A DNA stretch of 64,000 nucleotides from Chryseobacterium sp. ISL-80 (GTDB lineage: Bacteria; Bacillota; Bacilli; Bacillales; Cytobacillaceae). The translations under genes and the position numbers were made by a program. Location of the stretch: assembly GCA_018613055.1 (NCBI GenBank), contig JAGGQZ010000004.1, positions 156,210-220,209 of the forward strand. Reading direction: 5' to 3'. Below are positions 26,842-34,881 of the stretch, piece after piece (the first letter of the stretch is position 1; every line of letters starts with the position of its first letter). Below the pieces are notes generated by a model, which saw nothing but the letters and a program-made list of their open reading frames with translations, ran no database searches and was not told the DNA's origin.

Positions 26842-27234
26842 ATGACAAGGATTCCTGAAAAAGACCGCGATATGATGGAACAGGCCATCTATTTGCCGAT
26901 GGTGCTGGTCGTGCTCAATCGGGATCTTTCTGTCGTTGAAAATAGTCCATTTAAATTAAAGAAGCCTTATTTGGAGCTAATCGAAGAAACAATGAAAGCC
27001 GTACAGAAAGAGCTCGCACAAGTGAAAGCCTACCTTAAAAAGAATCAGCTGAAGGTTGAGGAAGTAAAACGGGATGATGCCTTCACCATGTTTCTCTTCA
27101 TTTACAAAGGATACGAAGAACACCATAATTACTTCAATCCCCGCATCCGCAACAAAGTTCAGGAATTGATGATCCACTACCTTTTCAAACGATTTGACCC
27201 GAATTTGGGAACAATTGAAAAAGAATCCGGCTGA
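26842..27234 (+). CDS. yhjD: YhjD-like conserved protein
   Basis: A 130-aa soluble, helical protein beginning MTRIPEKDRDMMEQAIYLPM, with the conserved stretch FIYKGYEEHHNYFNPRIRNK near residue 93. It matches my memory of B. subtilis YhjD (about 120 aa, unknown function), which lies in the same yhj neighbourhood. AAGGGG is 9 nt before the ATG at 26842; an upstream in-frame ATG has no ribosome-binding site. Convergent with comK and sharing a terminator. Confidence 0.75.
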   Translation: MTRIPEKDRDMMEQAIYLPMVLVVLNRDLSVVENSPFKLKKPYLELIEETMKAVQKELAQVKAYLKKNQLKVEEVKRDDAFTMFLFIYKGYEEHHNYFNPRIRNKVQELMIHYLFKRFDPNLGTIEKESG

Positions 27235-27246
27235 ACAACCGGATTC
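27221..27246. terminator. Bidirectional terminator between yhjD-like gene and comK
   Basis: Perfect 8-bp stem GAATCCGG / CCGGATTC with an 8-nt loop. Plus-strand tract CCTTTAGCTTTTTT, minus-strand tract TTTTTC. It overlaps the end of the plus-strand gene. Confidence 0.85.
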
Positions 27247-27258
27247 CCTTTAGCTTTT

Positions 27259-27837
27259 TTAGTCTTTATATACCTCGCTGACCAGATTAACATGTGGATA
27301 GCCTTGCGAGTCATTGAATTTAGGTCCATGCAGAAGGTACAGTGCTTTCCGTTCAGTTTCTTTCATCCGCTGCATGAATTTAGTGCGCAGCATGGATGTC
27401 CGAAGCAGCTGATTTTCGAATGAATGATGGGATACCGGCAGAATCATGGTCTTCTTGTTCCTGAAGGTAACTTGTGTACTTTGGGCATCCACTTTCTTAT
27501 GGAACAACACATGCTCATGCGATACCCAAATGCAGTCCGGCTTTGTTGGTGAGCTTGTCGGCATGAAATAGATGGAGCTTATAGGGTCGATAATGATCGG
27601 GGTTTTATGGGTGATCCCGGTAAGCTGTTTTGTTCCTTCTTTCCTGCCTTCATAACTGCTTCCAAAATATCTGCAGCTTTTTTTGATAATATCTATCGGC
27701 CTGAAAGGGGAAACATACTCCTCCTCCAGCTCAATGACCCTCGAGTAAATCCTGCTGCCGTATTCTTCAGGTAGAATAATCATCGTAAAAGGGTTTATTT
27801 CATATTCATCTACTAAATTCCTTGAGTTCCCTGTCAT
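27259..27837 (-). CDS. comK: Competence transcription factor ComK
   Basis: ComK is the master activator of DNA uptake genes; it binds AT-boxes in the minor groove. The 192-aa length equals that of B. subtilis ComK. Conserved stretches: ILPEEYGSRIYSRVIE near residue 22, CRYFGSSYEGRKEGT near 55, THKTPIIIDP, PDCIWVSHEHV, FRNKKTMILPVSHHSFENQ and LRTSMLRTKF. The ATG at 27837 follows AGGAGGTGAAGGA; 30 extra in-frame codons upstream are noncoding. Upstream DNA (27841-28015) is very AT-rich with several A/T tracts, though I could not find a perfect pair of AAAA-N5-TTTT boxes. With addAB in the window it supports natural transformability. Confidence 0.95.
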   Translation of the reverse strand: MTGNSRNLVDEYEINPFTMIILPEEYGSRIYSRVIELEEEYVSPFRPIDIIKKSCRYFGSSYEGRKEGTKQLTGITHKTPIIIDPISSIYFMPTSSPTKPDCIWVSHEHVLFHKKVDAQSTQVTFRNKKTMILPVSHHSFENQLLRTSMLRTKFMQRMKETERKALYLLHGPKFNDSQGYPHVNLVSEVYKD

Positions 27838-28028
27838 TCCTTCACCTCCTAAAAATACCTTACACCCTATTTTAACATAATTGCTAAAATTTTCTTTAAA
27901 AACAAATAAAGTTCCGTTTTTAGCCACAAATAATATCCTGATAAAAATTTTCTAAAAATTATAAAAATTTAGTTGATTATCTTTTCAATCCTCCATATAA
28001 TATAAAAAAGGTCTAAGAGGTGAGGTCA

Positions 28029-28265
28029 ATGAAAGAGAAATCGTATTCTGAAACGATGAAGGCCAGTGTGATGAAACGCATCAAAGCCAAGGAATCATTT
28101 GTTCTGGACCTGTATGTTGACATGTTAATCTCAGAAATTCAGCTGAATACCAAAAGAGAAAAATTGATGACCAGAATCGACAAAGCGATAGATGACCGTG
28201 ACAAAATCCTGTTTTTGACTTTGACGGAAGAGTTGAAGGATCTGAACAAACAATTTGGAACATAA
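28029..28265 (+). CDS. IDEAL-domain protein (YhzC-like)
   Basis: A 78-aa protein with the IDEAL domain (LDLYVDMLISEIQLN, then TRIDKAIDDRDKILFLTLTEEL), a short helical module found in small Firmicute proteins and in ComK-associated contexts. GAGGTGAGG precedes the ATG at 28029. In B. subtilis a protein of this type (YhzC) also lies divergent to comK, as I recall; a role in competence is not established. Confidence 0.8.
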   Translation: MKEKSYSETMKASVMKRIKAKESFVLDLYVDMLISEIQLNTKREKLMTRIDKAIDDRDKILFLTLTEELKDLNKQFGT

Positions 28266-28273
28266 ATGAGTGA

Positions 28274-28297
28274 AATCCCCTATATCGGGGGTTTTTT
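28274..28297 (+). terminator. Terminator of the IDEAL-domain gene
   Basis: CCCC/GGGG stem with a TATATC loop and six U. Confidence 0.75.
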
Positions 28298-28336
28298 ATT
28301 ATCTTGAAATAAAAATGCCTTTACTCCTTTTAAACG

Positions 28337-28363
28337 AAAAAAAGAAACCCTCGGCTAGAGGGT
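28337..28363 (-). terminator. Terminator of the M48 protease gene
   Basis: Minus-strand stem ACCCTC / GAGGGT, loop TAGCC, then TTCTTTTTTT, close to the stop codon. Confidence 0.8.
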
Positions 28364-28367
28364 CCCA

Positions 28368-29651
28368 CTATTCATCTTCCAGTTCATTCCTCTTCTGGAT
28401 TTCATACTCCTCAAGTCTCGAAATTCTCTCCAGCATGGTTGGATGGCCGTAGCGGAAGATTTTTACCAGCCAAGGCGGATCAACCTGACTGAGTCCGGCC
28501 TTCGTCAGTTCCTGGAAAGCAGAAATCGCCGCATCGGTGTTTTCCGTCATTTCAATCGCATAACGGTCTGCACGAGTTTCCTGGTAGCGTGACACAAGGT
28601 TGGAGACAGGGCTTGCGGCAAACATGATCATTGATAGGAACATCAGGAACAATGGCAGTGACCTCAAGTCACCAGGATGCTCCAGTTTGAATTCCTTGCC
28701 CCATCGATCAATTGCCCAATTCATCAATCTCGAGACAAAGTAGAGACCGAACAAGGACATCAACAGGTATCCGGCAATCCCGATGTATATATGTTTTTCC
28801 ACGTAATGGGCCATTTCATGGGCCATTATGAACAAGATTTGATCATCATTCAATTTATTCAATGTCGTATCCCAGAGAACAATTCTTGAATTGGACCCGA
28901 TTCCCGTCACATAGGCATTAAGGGAATTCGTCTTTTCTGCCATATCCACTTCGAATACATGCTCAGCAGGGATTTTCGCCTGCCCGGCAAGATCAAGGAT
29001 TTTTGTCTCCAGCTCTTTATTTTTCAGCGGGGAAAAATCATTGTAAAGCGGGTCGATCACAACAGGCTGCAAGAACATGATAAACAAAGTGAACGGCACG
29101 GAAACCAGCCAGGCAAACAGCCACCAAAACCGCTTGAACTTGTTCATCAGCCAGTACAGGACAATGACAATCACAAACATCATGGCATAATTGACCCAGA
29201 AATCGATCAATTCGTCCTTCATCCAGGAGGCAAAGGACTGTGTGGATATATTATAAGTCTTGGAAAGGGTGTAACTGATGTAACTTAGAGGAAAAGTCGC
29301 CAGATAGGCAAAGAATGAAAGCCAGATTAAATAGATCGCAGTCTGGCCAATCTTATTCTTCGACGTCTCTTCTCCCCATTTCTTAAAAGCTTTAGAGAGC
29401 CCGAGCAGCAGAATCAAAAAGTAAAACAGCCACTCAAAGGGCGTAGACAGGAAGAACAATAAATTCCTGACCTTCGAGAATTCCTCGCTCAGCATAAGTT
29501 CTCTCCCGTTCAGGAATGTTGCCGGGTCAGCCCTCGACCCCTCAAACTCAAATGGAAGATTACTATCTGCAAAGTAAAATAAATACCAGTACACCGCAAA
29601 ACCATAGAGCACATAGGCGATCACACCATAAAAACCCATCTTTCTCGCCAT
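28368..29651 (-). CDS. yhfN: M48 (Ste24/CAAX prenyl protease 1-like) metallopeptidase
   Basis: A 427-aa integral-membrane zinc protease with about seven membrane segments. The zinc motif HEMAHYVEKH (HExxH) is near residue 270 and the third ligand glutamate lies in YQETRADRYAIEM near 360. Length and order match B. subtilis YhfN. The ATG at 29651 follows AAAGGGGGAG by 5 nt; nine upstream codons are unlikely to be translated. Such enzymes degrade damaged membrane proteins in bacteria; the substrate here is unknown. Confidence 0.92.
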   Translation of the reverse strand: MARKMGFYGVIAYVLYGFAVYWYLFYFADSNLPFEFEGSRADPATFLNGRELMLSEEFSKVRNLLFFLSTPFEWLFYFLILLLGLSKAFKKWGEETSKNKIGQTAIYLIWLSFFAYLATFPLSYISYTLSKTYNISTQSFASWMKDELIDFWVNYAMMFVIVIVLYWLMNKFKRFWWLFAWLVSVPFTLFIMFLQPVVIDPLYNDFSPLKNKELETKILDLAGQAKIPAEHVFEVDMAEKTNSLNAYVTGIGSNSRIVLWDTTLNKLNDDQILFIMAHEMAHYVEKHIYIGIAGYLLMSLFGLYFVSRLMNWAIDRWGKEFKLEHPGDLRSLPLFLMFLSMIMFAASPVSNLVSRYQETRADRYAIEMTENTDAAISAFQELTKAGLSQVDPPWLVKIFRYGHPTMLERISRLEEYEIQKRNELEDE

Positions 29652-29779
29652 AGCTTCTCCCCCTTTACCTACAACCATGTCTATAACTATTTTAATCCTT
29701 TGTCCTAAAAATAGAACAAGTTATTGAATACAGGGACAATTGGCAAGAAAGTTTATGCAGGCGTAACCTCCAATTCGCT

Positions 29780-30718
29780 TCTTTCCCCTTGAATGGTGCC
29801 CTTATGGAGGTGGGTTGCCTCGCATAAGGGTATCTTTTCACCTGAATGATGCCCTTATAGAGTTGTATTGGCTTGCATAAGGGTATCTTTCCGCTCGAAT
29901 GGTGCCCTTATGGAGGAGGATTGCCTTGCATAAGGGTATCTTTTCACCTGAATGATGCCCTTATAGTGGTGTATTGCCTTGCATAAGGGTATCTTTCCGC
30001 TCGTATGGTGCCCTTATGGAGGAGGATTGCCTTGCATAAGGGTATCTTTCCTCTTGAAAGGTGCCCTTATGGAGGTGGGTTGCCTCGCATAAGGGTATCT
30101 TTCGACTTGAATGATACCCTTATAGAGGGGGGGTGCCTTTCATAAGGGTATCTTTCCCCTTGAATGGTGCCCTTATGGAGGTGAAATACCTTGCATAAGG
30201 GTATCTTTCCGCTCGAATGGTGCCCTTATGGAGGTGAAATGCCTTGCATAAGGGTATCTTTCCTCTCGAATGGTGCCCTTATGGAGGAGGATTGCCTTGC
30301 ATAAGGGTATCTTTCTGCTTGAATGGTGCCCTTATGGAGGTGAAATGCCTTGCATAAGGGTATCTTTCCGCTCGAATGGTGCCCTTATGGAGGAGGATTG
30401 CCTTGCATAAGGGTATCTTTTCACCTGAATGATGCCCTTATAGTGGTGTATTGCCTTGCATAAGGGTATCTTTCCGCTCGAATGGTGCCCTTATAGTGGT
30501 GTATTGCCTTGCATAAGGGTATCTTTCCTCTTGAATGATGCCCTTATGAAGGTGAAATGACTTGTATAAGGGTGTATTTTCACCTGAATGGTGCCCTTAT
30601 AGAGGTGGATTGCCTTGCATAAGGGTATCTTTCCCCTTGAATGGTCCCCTTATAGTGGAAAAATGCTTTGCATAAGGGTATCTTTCCCCTTGAATGGTAC
30701 CCTATGGAGGTGAAATGA
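29780..30718. repeat. 53-bp tandem array, 17 full units
   Basis: The ATAAGGG core recurs at 29824, 29877, 29930 and so on to 30672: seventeen copies, every interval exactly 53 bp, with no indel until the last unit, where one base is lost (CCCTAT). Each unit holds inverted arms CCCTTAT and ATAAGGG separated by 18 bp of variable loop, then a linker of the type TATCTTTCCGCTCGAATGGT. This array fills most of the 1.15-kb gap between yhfN and the sulfonate-type operon; no gene is present in it. Confidence 0.95.
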
Positions 30719-30762
30719 ATTTCATCAGAGCACCTTAAGACTCGATTGAGACCTCAAACAGC

Positions 30763-30791
30763 AAAAAAAGCACCAGGAAACATCCTGGTAC
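30763..30791 (-). terminator. Terminator of the ssu-type operon
   Basis: Minus-strand stem GTACCAGGA / TCCTGGTGC with a 4-nt loop and seven U. Confidence 0.85.
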
Positions 30792-30799
30792 TCTCTGTT

Positions 30800-31798
30800 T
30801 TAATTAAGGAAGCTGTCGTCAATCAACGTTTTAAAGTCTGGTTTGTCTTTCAAAAACTTCAACGCGTAAGATGAGTCTGAGAAATCCTGGATGGCCTTTG
30901 CATCGACTTCATGGGTAAAACCAATTCGTTCCCATGCGAGCTCGACGACATCTTCTTCAAGTTCCTGGCCTGTCGTTTCTTTGATGTCTTTAATCGTGAT
31001 TTCCTGAGCTTCTGCTGGATTTTCGTTGATGAATTTCACTGCCTCTTTGTGAGCATCGATAATTTTTTGTACGGTTTCTGGTTTTTCTTTGATCATCTTG
31101 CCGGAAGTAACCATAACGGATGCAGGAAGTGTTTCCCCGAATGATACTTCATCCCAGCCGATGACGACTTCTGCACCTGTTTCTTTTTCAATGACGGCGG
31201 CCCACGGTTCAGGGGCTACTGCGATATCTACCTTGCCGGACTTCAGCATGGCTGCGTACTGTGCAGGCTGGCCGGTAAGATGCTTCATTGTTCCGCCGAT
31301 ACGCTGTGAAGTGATGCCTTCTGCTTCAAGATATGTTTCATACTGGACATCATGTGTGCAGCCTACTCCCGGGGTAATGAATGTCTTGCCGGCGAAGTCT
31401 TCAACTGAGTTGATTTCGACTCCTTTTCTCGCTAATACCACTGTGCCGCCTGTGGATGCGCCGGCAATGATTTTAACATCTGCTCCTGTTGAGTAGTTAT
31501 TCATCGCCGGTCCAGGTCCTACAAGACCCGCATCGATTTCTCCTGTTTTCAATGCAGTCATGAATGAACCTCCTTCAGCAAATGTCTTATACTCGATTGT
31601 CGTGCCATCGCCAAGCTGCTGCTCAAAATAGCCTTTGTCTTTCGCCACCATGGCAGGTACGTGATTGATGTTCGGGAAATAACCAATGACGATTTTCTCC
31701 TTTTCACCAGATGCTGTGGATGATCCACCTGCACCGCAGCCTGCGAGCAGCAGCGCGAATGTCATTAGAACTGCAAGAAATAATGAAGCTTTTTTCAT
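30800..31798 (-). CDS. ssuA: Sulfonate/taurine/nitrate-type ABC transporter substrate-binding lipoprotein
   Basis: A 332-aa lipoprotein: signal peptide MKKASLFLAVLMTFALLL, lipobox LAGC (Cys near 21), then the NMT1/SsuA-like fold with IGYFPNINHVPAMVAKDKGYF near residue 38 and VAPEPWAAVIE near 205. This family binds aliphatic sulfonates, taurine, nitrate or thiamine precursors; ssuA is the likeliest label because the operon promoter carries a CymR-like site, the sulfur-starvation repressor. The gene is last in its operon (B-C-A order). No monooxygenase (ssuD) is present here. Confidence 0.85.
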   Translation of the reverse strand: MKKASLFLAVLMTFALLLAGCGAGGSSTASGEKEKIVIGYFPNINHVPAMVAKDKGYFEQQLGDGTTIEYKTFAEGGSFMTALKTGEIDAGLVGPGPAMNNYSTGADVKIIAGASTGGTVVLARKGVEINSVEDFAGKTFITPGVGCTHDVQYETYLEAEGITSQRIGGTMKHLTGQPAQYAAMLKSGKVDIAVAPEPWAAVIEKETGAEVVIGWDEVSFGETLPASVMVTSGKMIKEKPETVQKIIDAHKEAVKFINENPAEAQEITIKDIKETTGQELEEDVVELAWERIGFTHEVDAKAIQDFSDSSYALKFLKDKPDFKTLIDDSFLN

Positions 31799-31815
31799 AT
31801 GATTCCCTCCTGTTT

Positions 31816-32571
31816 TTATGATTCGAGTCCCCAGCGATTCAAGACTGATTTTTCGATACGCTGGAAAATAAGCTGGTCAACAACGGTCCCAATAATGCCA
31901 ATGATGATCATAACGCCTATGACCAGGCCCATATTGCCGAAGTCAGAGGCATAGCGCAGAGTATATCCAAGACCCGGACCCGTGCTTAGAAGCTCCCCAG
32001 CCATCAGGGCCCTCCAGGCAAATGCCCATGCCAGCCTTGAACCGGTGACAACATAAGGGATGGCTGCCGGAAAAATCACTCTCTTATACAAATTCCAGCC
32101 ATTCACACCCATTGTCCTGGCTGCCTTTATGAATAATGGCGAAACATTTTTAATGCCCACTCGAATATTAAGCGTCATGACAAATGTTCCTCCAAGAACG
32201 ACTACAAAAATGACGGCCTTCTCGTTCATGCCGAACCACATGATCGCGAGCGGAAGCCATACAATACTCGGTACACTCTGAAAAGCAAGGACGATTGTTC
32301 CAAGCGTCTCATCCGCCGTTTTGGATTTTGCGAGCAGGACTCCGAGCGCTGTCCCGATTCCCAGTGAAAGCCCAAGGCCGATTCCAAGACGCTTGAAGCT
32401 GGCAATCAAATCATAGATCAAGGTTTTATCCTGGAATCCTGTGACCAGTGCCTCAAGGACCTTCTCCGGAGATGGAAGGATGATTGGCATCCACCATTCC
32501 AGCTCGCTTCCTGCATACCAGAATGCAATTATTGCTGCGAAAAATATGATTCTCTTAATGTGCGGATTCAT
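31816..32571 (-). CDS. ssuC: ABC transporter permease, sulfonate/nitrate type
   Basis: A 251-aa BPD_transp_1 permease with about six membrane segments and the EAA loop AARTMGVNGWNLYKRVIFP near residue 160 that contacts the ATPase. The ATG at 32571 lies 8 nt after GGGAGG; a TTG two codons upstream is also in frame. It overlaps the end of the ATPase gene by 17 nt or more, indicating coupling. It forms the channel for the ssuA-type ligand. Confidence 0.88.
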   Translation of the reverse strand: MNPHIKRIIFFAAIIAFWYAGSELEWWMPIILPSPEKVLEALVTGFQDKTLIYDLIASFKRLGIGLGLSLGIGTALGVLLAKSKTADETLGTIVLAFQSVPSIVWLPLAIMWFGMNEKAVIFVVVLGGTFVMTLNIRVGIKNVSPLFIKAARTMGVNGWNLYKRVIFPAAIPYVVTGSRLAWAFAWRALMAGELLSTGPGLGYTLRYASDFGNMGLVIGVMIIIGIIGTVVDQLIFQRIEKSVLNRWGLES

Positions 32572-33343
32572 CTGCAAGCTCCTCCCTGATGACTTTGTCG
32601 ATCTCCTTCTTCAGGAAGCCCATAATATATTCTTCCAATTCGACCATGTCTTTTTTATGCTCATCACGGGGCCTTGGAATGTCCACTTTAATATCCTTCA
32701 AGATCACACCAGGCTTTGTTCCCATCACGATGATCCGGTCTGATAGCTTAATGGATTCAGAGATGCTGTGGGTTACGAACAAGATTGTTTTTTGTGTTTC
32801 TGCCCAGATCGTCTCCAGCTGTCCATGCAGGCGTGAGCGGGTTTGTTCATCAAGCGCCCCAAACGGTTCATCCATCAAGAGGATTTCCGGATTCATCGCC
32901 AGCGCCCTGGCAATTGCCACCCGCTGCTGCATCCCACCCGAAAGCTCATGAGGATAGTGGGTAAGATACTTGCTCAGCTGCACCTTTTGCAGCTGCTTCT
33001 TTGCCTCGGCTTCAGCCTGCTTCTTCGGCATTTCCTGCTTAAGCGGGAACAGGACATTCTCCAGGACATTCAGCCATGGAAAAAGCGCTGCCTGCTGGAA
33101 CACCATCCCACGGTCCTTCCCCGGTTTTTCAATCCTTTTTCCTAAAACCGTAACCTCTCCGCCAGTTGCCGGAGTCAGTCCTGCCACAATCGAAAGCAGT
33201 GTGGATTTCCCACAACCCGAGGGACCAAGGATTGATACAAACTCACCTTTATTCACTCCTAGATTAATATCTTTTAAAATATCAACCTGGTGATTATTTT
33301 TGTCTGCGTATTGTTTGTGTACATTGCTGATTTCTATAAACAA
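32555..33343 (-). CDS. ssuB: ABC transporter ATP-binding protein, sulfonate/nitrate type
   Basis: A 262-aa ATPase with Walker A LGPSGCGKSTLLS near residue 41, Q-loop GMVFQQAALFPWL, signature ELSGGMQQRVAIARAL near 138, Walker B EILLMDEPFGALDEQ near 162 and H-loop FVTHSISES. The FPWL stretch after the Q-loop is typical of SsuB/TauB/NrtD. I prefer the TTG at 33343 (LFIEISNVHKQ) because AGGGTGAT precedes it; a GTG at 33352 lies within that site. First gene of the operon, about 50 nt after the predicted transcription start. Confidence 0.88.
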   Translation of the reverse strand: MFIEISNVHKQYADKNNHQVDILKDINLGVNKGEFVSILGPSGCGKSTLLSIVAGLTPATGGEVTVLGKRIEKPGKDRGMVFQQAALFPWLNVLENVLFPLKQEMPKKQAEAEAKKQLQKVQLSKYLTHYPHELSGGMQQRVAIARALAMNPEILLMDEPFGALDEQTRSRLHGQLETIWAETQKTILFVTHSISESIKLSDRIIVMGTKPGVILKDIKVDIPRPRDEHKKDMVELEEYIMGFLKKEIDKVIREELADESAH

Positions 33344-33368
33344 GCTAATCACCCTATTCTCATAATAC

Positions 33369-33395
33369 TTATTAGTTTAGTCGGAATTAATAAAG
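33369..33395 (-). promoter_or_regulatory. CymR-like operator at the ssu-type promoter
   Basis: Minus strand reads ATTAATTCCGACTAAACT followed by AATAAG, overlapping the predicted transcription start. The ATTCC...A/T-rich...half-site form matches my memory of CymR sites on Bacillus sulfur genes. Not scored against a matrix. Confidence 0.4.
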
Positions 33396-33398
33396 TTA

Positions 33399-33426
33399 AT
33401 TATAATCTATTCATTCATCTTGTCAA
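33399..33426 (-). promoter_or_regulatory. Sigma-A promoter of the ssu-type operon
   Basis: Perfect -35 TTGACA (33426-33421), 16-bp spacer and perfect -10 TATAAT (33404-33399) on the minus strand; start expected near 33392. Confidence 0.85.
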
Positions 33427-33483
33427 CATTTCATTTATTTTTCCGTTCAGCCTGCCCGTTTTTGTTTTCGATCTTTCAAGGGC

Positions 33484-33515
33484 AAAAAAAATAGACCTGC
33501 ATGCCAGCAGATCTA
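33484..33515 (-). terminator. Terminator of azlCD
   Basis: Minus-strand stem TAGATCTGC / GCAGGTCTA (one G-U pair) with a 6-nt loop and eight U. Confidence 0.85.
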
Positions 33516-33818
33516 GAAAAAATAAGAATATAGAGTCAGAATGGATATTGAACCAATGACGACCACAATGACATTCGCCCCCATAAAGGCAACGATAAAC
33601 GCGGCGGCAGCACCAATCAGGCCGTACCAGATGTCTTCCTGGATGAACAGGATTGCCGGGAAAATCAGCGCTCCCAGTGTGGCATAAGGGACATTCTTCA
33701 GGACGCCCTGCAAAAATGGCGGCAGTTCTTTTCCCCGGAACATCACGAACGGCAGCATCCTTGGTATATAGGTCACGACAGCCATGCCTATGATCATAAT
33801 GATGATTTCTCTACTCAT
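33513..33818 (-). CDS. azlD: AzlD-family small subunit of branched-chain amino acid exporter
   Basis: A 101-aa protein with four hydrophobic segments and the family motif YIPRMLPFVMFRGKELP near residue 18. AzlD works with AzlC to export branched-chain amino acids or toxic analogues. It overlaps the end of azlC by 8 nt. Confidence 0.9.
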   Translation of the reverse strand: MSREIIIMIIGMAVVTYIPRMLPFVMFRGKELPPFLQGVLKNVPYATLGALIFPAILFIQEDIWYGLIGAAAAFIVAFMGANVIVVVIGSISILTLYSYFF

Positions 33819-34539
33819 CTGCTTCTGTCCCCCTGCCTTTCTTGAATGTTTCTACAGCTTCTACAAGAACTGCTGACAATAAAGTTGCAAGGACAATAGA
33901 CCATCCTGTTGACATCAGTTCAGCCATCGTGAAAATCGAGTTGAAGGCAGCTGCGAGTGCTGCCAGGTATATAACTTTCCCATTGGTTTTCATCGATGGA
34001 ACCAATAAGCCGACAAACATAGCATATAATGCTACTGACATGCTTTCCTGAAGGGTTTGCGGCAATCCGGCCCCGACAAGATAACCCAGCCCTGAAAACA
34101 CGACCCAGCTGGAGTAGGCAGTGAGATTCAAGCCGAACATATACCCGGCATTGACCGTTCCCTCGCGCGTGGCTGCGACCGAGAACGTCTCATCAGTAAT
34201 CCCGAAGGAATACCCCATCCTCGCGCCAACCGTATCCTCTTCCGCCTTCTCATTCAAGGATGCCGACATGAGGAAATGGCGGATATTCACGATAAAAGTA
34301 GTGAGAATCACTTCAAAAATACCGATTCCCTGCGCCAGGAGGCTTAAGGAAATGTATTGTGCGGCACCCGCAAATACCAGCATGCTCATCATGACCGTCT
34401 CGCCGAGCGCGAGTCCCGTTGTCTTGGCGATCAAGCCAAAGGTAAGCGCAATCGGCATGTAGCCTATCGCAATGCTGATGCCTGATTGAATCCCTTTTTT
34501 AAAATCTGTTGCCTGCTTTACAGCCAATGTACTTTCCAC
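33811..34539 (-). CDS. azlC: AzlC-family branched-chain amino acid permease
   Basis: A 242-aa membrane protein with the AzlC start GIQSGISIAIGYMPIALTFG near residue 15 and EDTVGARMGYSFGITDETFSVA around 110 (seen as GYSFGITDETFS). Pairs with AzlD as an exporter. Start GTG with AAAGGCGGGAAGG upstream. A TATAAT box lies on the minus strand about 55 bp before the gene without a clear -35. No Lrp/AzlB-type regulator is adjacent. Confidence 0.9.
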   Translation of the reverse strand: MESTLAVKQATDFKKGIQSGISIAIGYMPIALTFGLIAKTTGLALGETVMMSMLVFAGAAQYISLSLLAQGIGIFEVILTTFIVNIRHFLMSASLNEKAEEDTVGARMGYSFGITDETFSVAATREGTVNAGYMFGLNLTAYSSWVVFSGLGYLVGAGLPQTLQESMSVALYAMFVGLLVPSMKTNGKVIYLAALAAAFNSIFTMAELMSTGWSIVLATLLSAVLVEAVETFKKGRGTEADE

Positions 34540-34625
34540 GACCTTCCCGCCTTTCTATTACTATGTAAGAAATGAAATCCTTTAATCAATTAAAATATAT
34601 TATACATATTTCCAGCACCATGGAA

Positions 34626-34650
34626 AAGTATTTCTTTTATCGAAATACTT
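34626..34650. other. 9-bp perfect inverted repeat upstream of azlC
   Basis: AAGTATTTC / GAAATACTT with a 7-nt loop. Plus strand continues TATTTTTG. It may be a weak terminator or an operator near the azlC promoter. Confidence 0.45.
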
Positions 34651-34708
34651 ATTTTTGACTGGCAGGGTACTAGTAAAAAGCAGGTTGGCGCGCGCTCTTG
34701 TCATGTGG

Positions 34709-34830
34709 TCGATATATTGAAAAATCCGCTGATATATTGCGAGATGTAGTCGATATATTCAAAAATCCGCTGATATATTGCGAGATGTGGTCGATATAAT
34801 AGAAAATTCGCTGATATATTGCAAAATTTA
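34709..34830. repeat. 41-bp tandem array (20/21-bp half units)
   Basis: TCGATATA recurs at 34709, 34750 and 34791 (41 bp apart). Within each unit GATATATT recurs so that successive copies fall at 34711, 34731, 34752, 34772, 34793 (as GATATAAT) and 34813, alternating 20 and 21 bp. The array fills much of the azlC to enoyl-CoA hydratase gap. Confidence 0.85.
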
Positions 34831-34852
34831 ATTATTAGCAGTCTTGGAGCCT

Positions 34853-34877
34853 AAAAAAAACACGGCCGTGGCCGTGT
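34853..34877 (-). terminator. Terminator of the enoyl-CoA hydratase gene
   Basis: Perfect stem ACACGGCC / GGCCGTGT followed by eight U on the minus strand. Confidence 0.85.
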
Positions 34878-34881
34878 TGAG

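Noticed and set aside
27841..28015. ComK auto-activation K-box
   Set aside because: The region has many A/T tracts, but I could not find two clean AAAA-N5-TTTT boxes at the known spacings, so it is not listed as a site.
29780..30718. CRISPR array
   Set aside because: The whole 53-bp unit is similar between copies, with loops and linkers drawn from a few variants. There are no unique spacers and no cas genes nearby.
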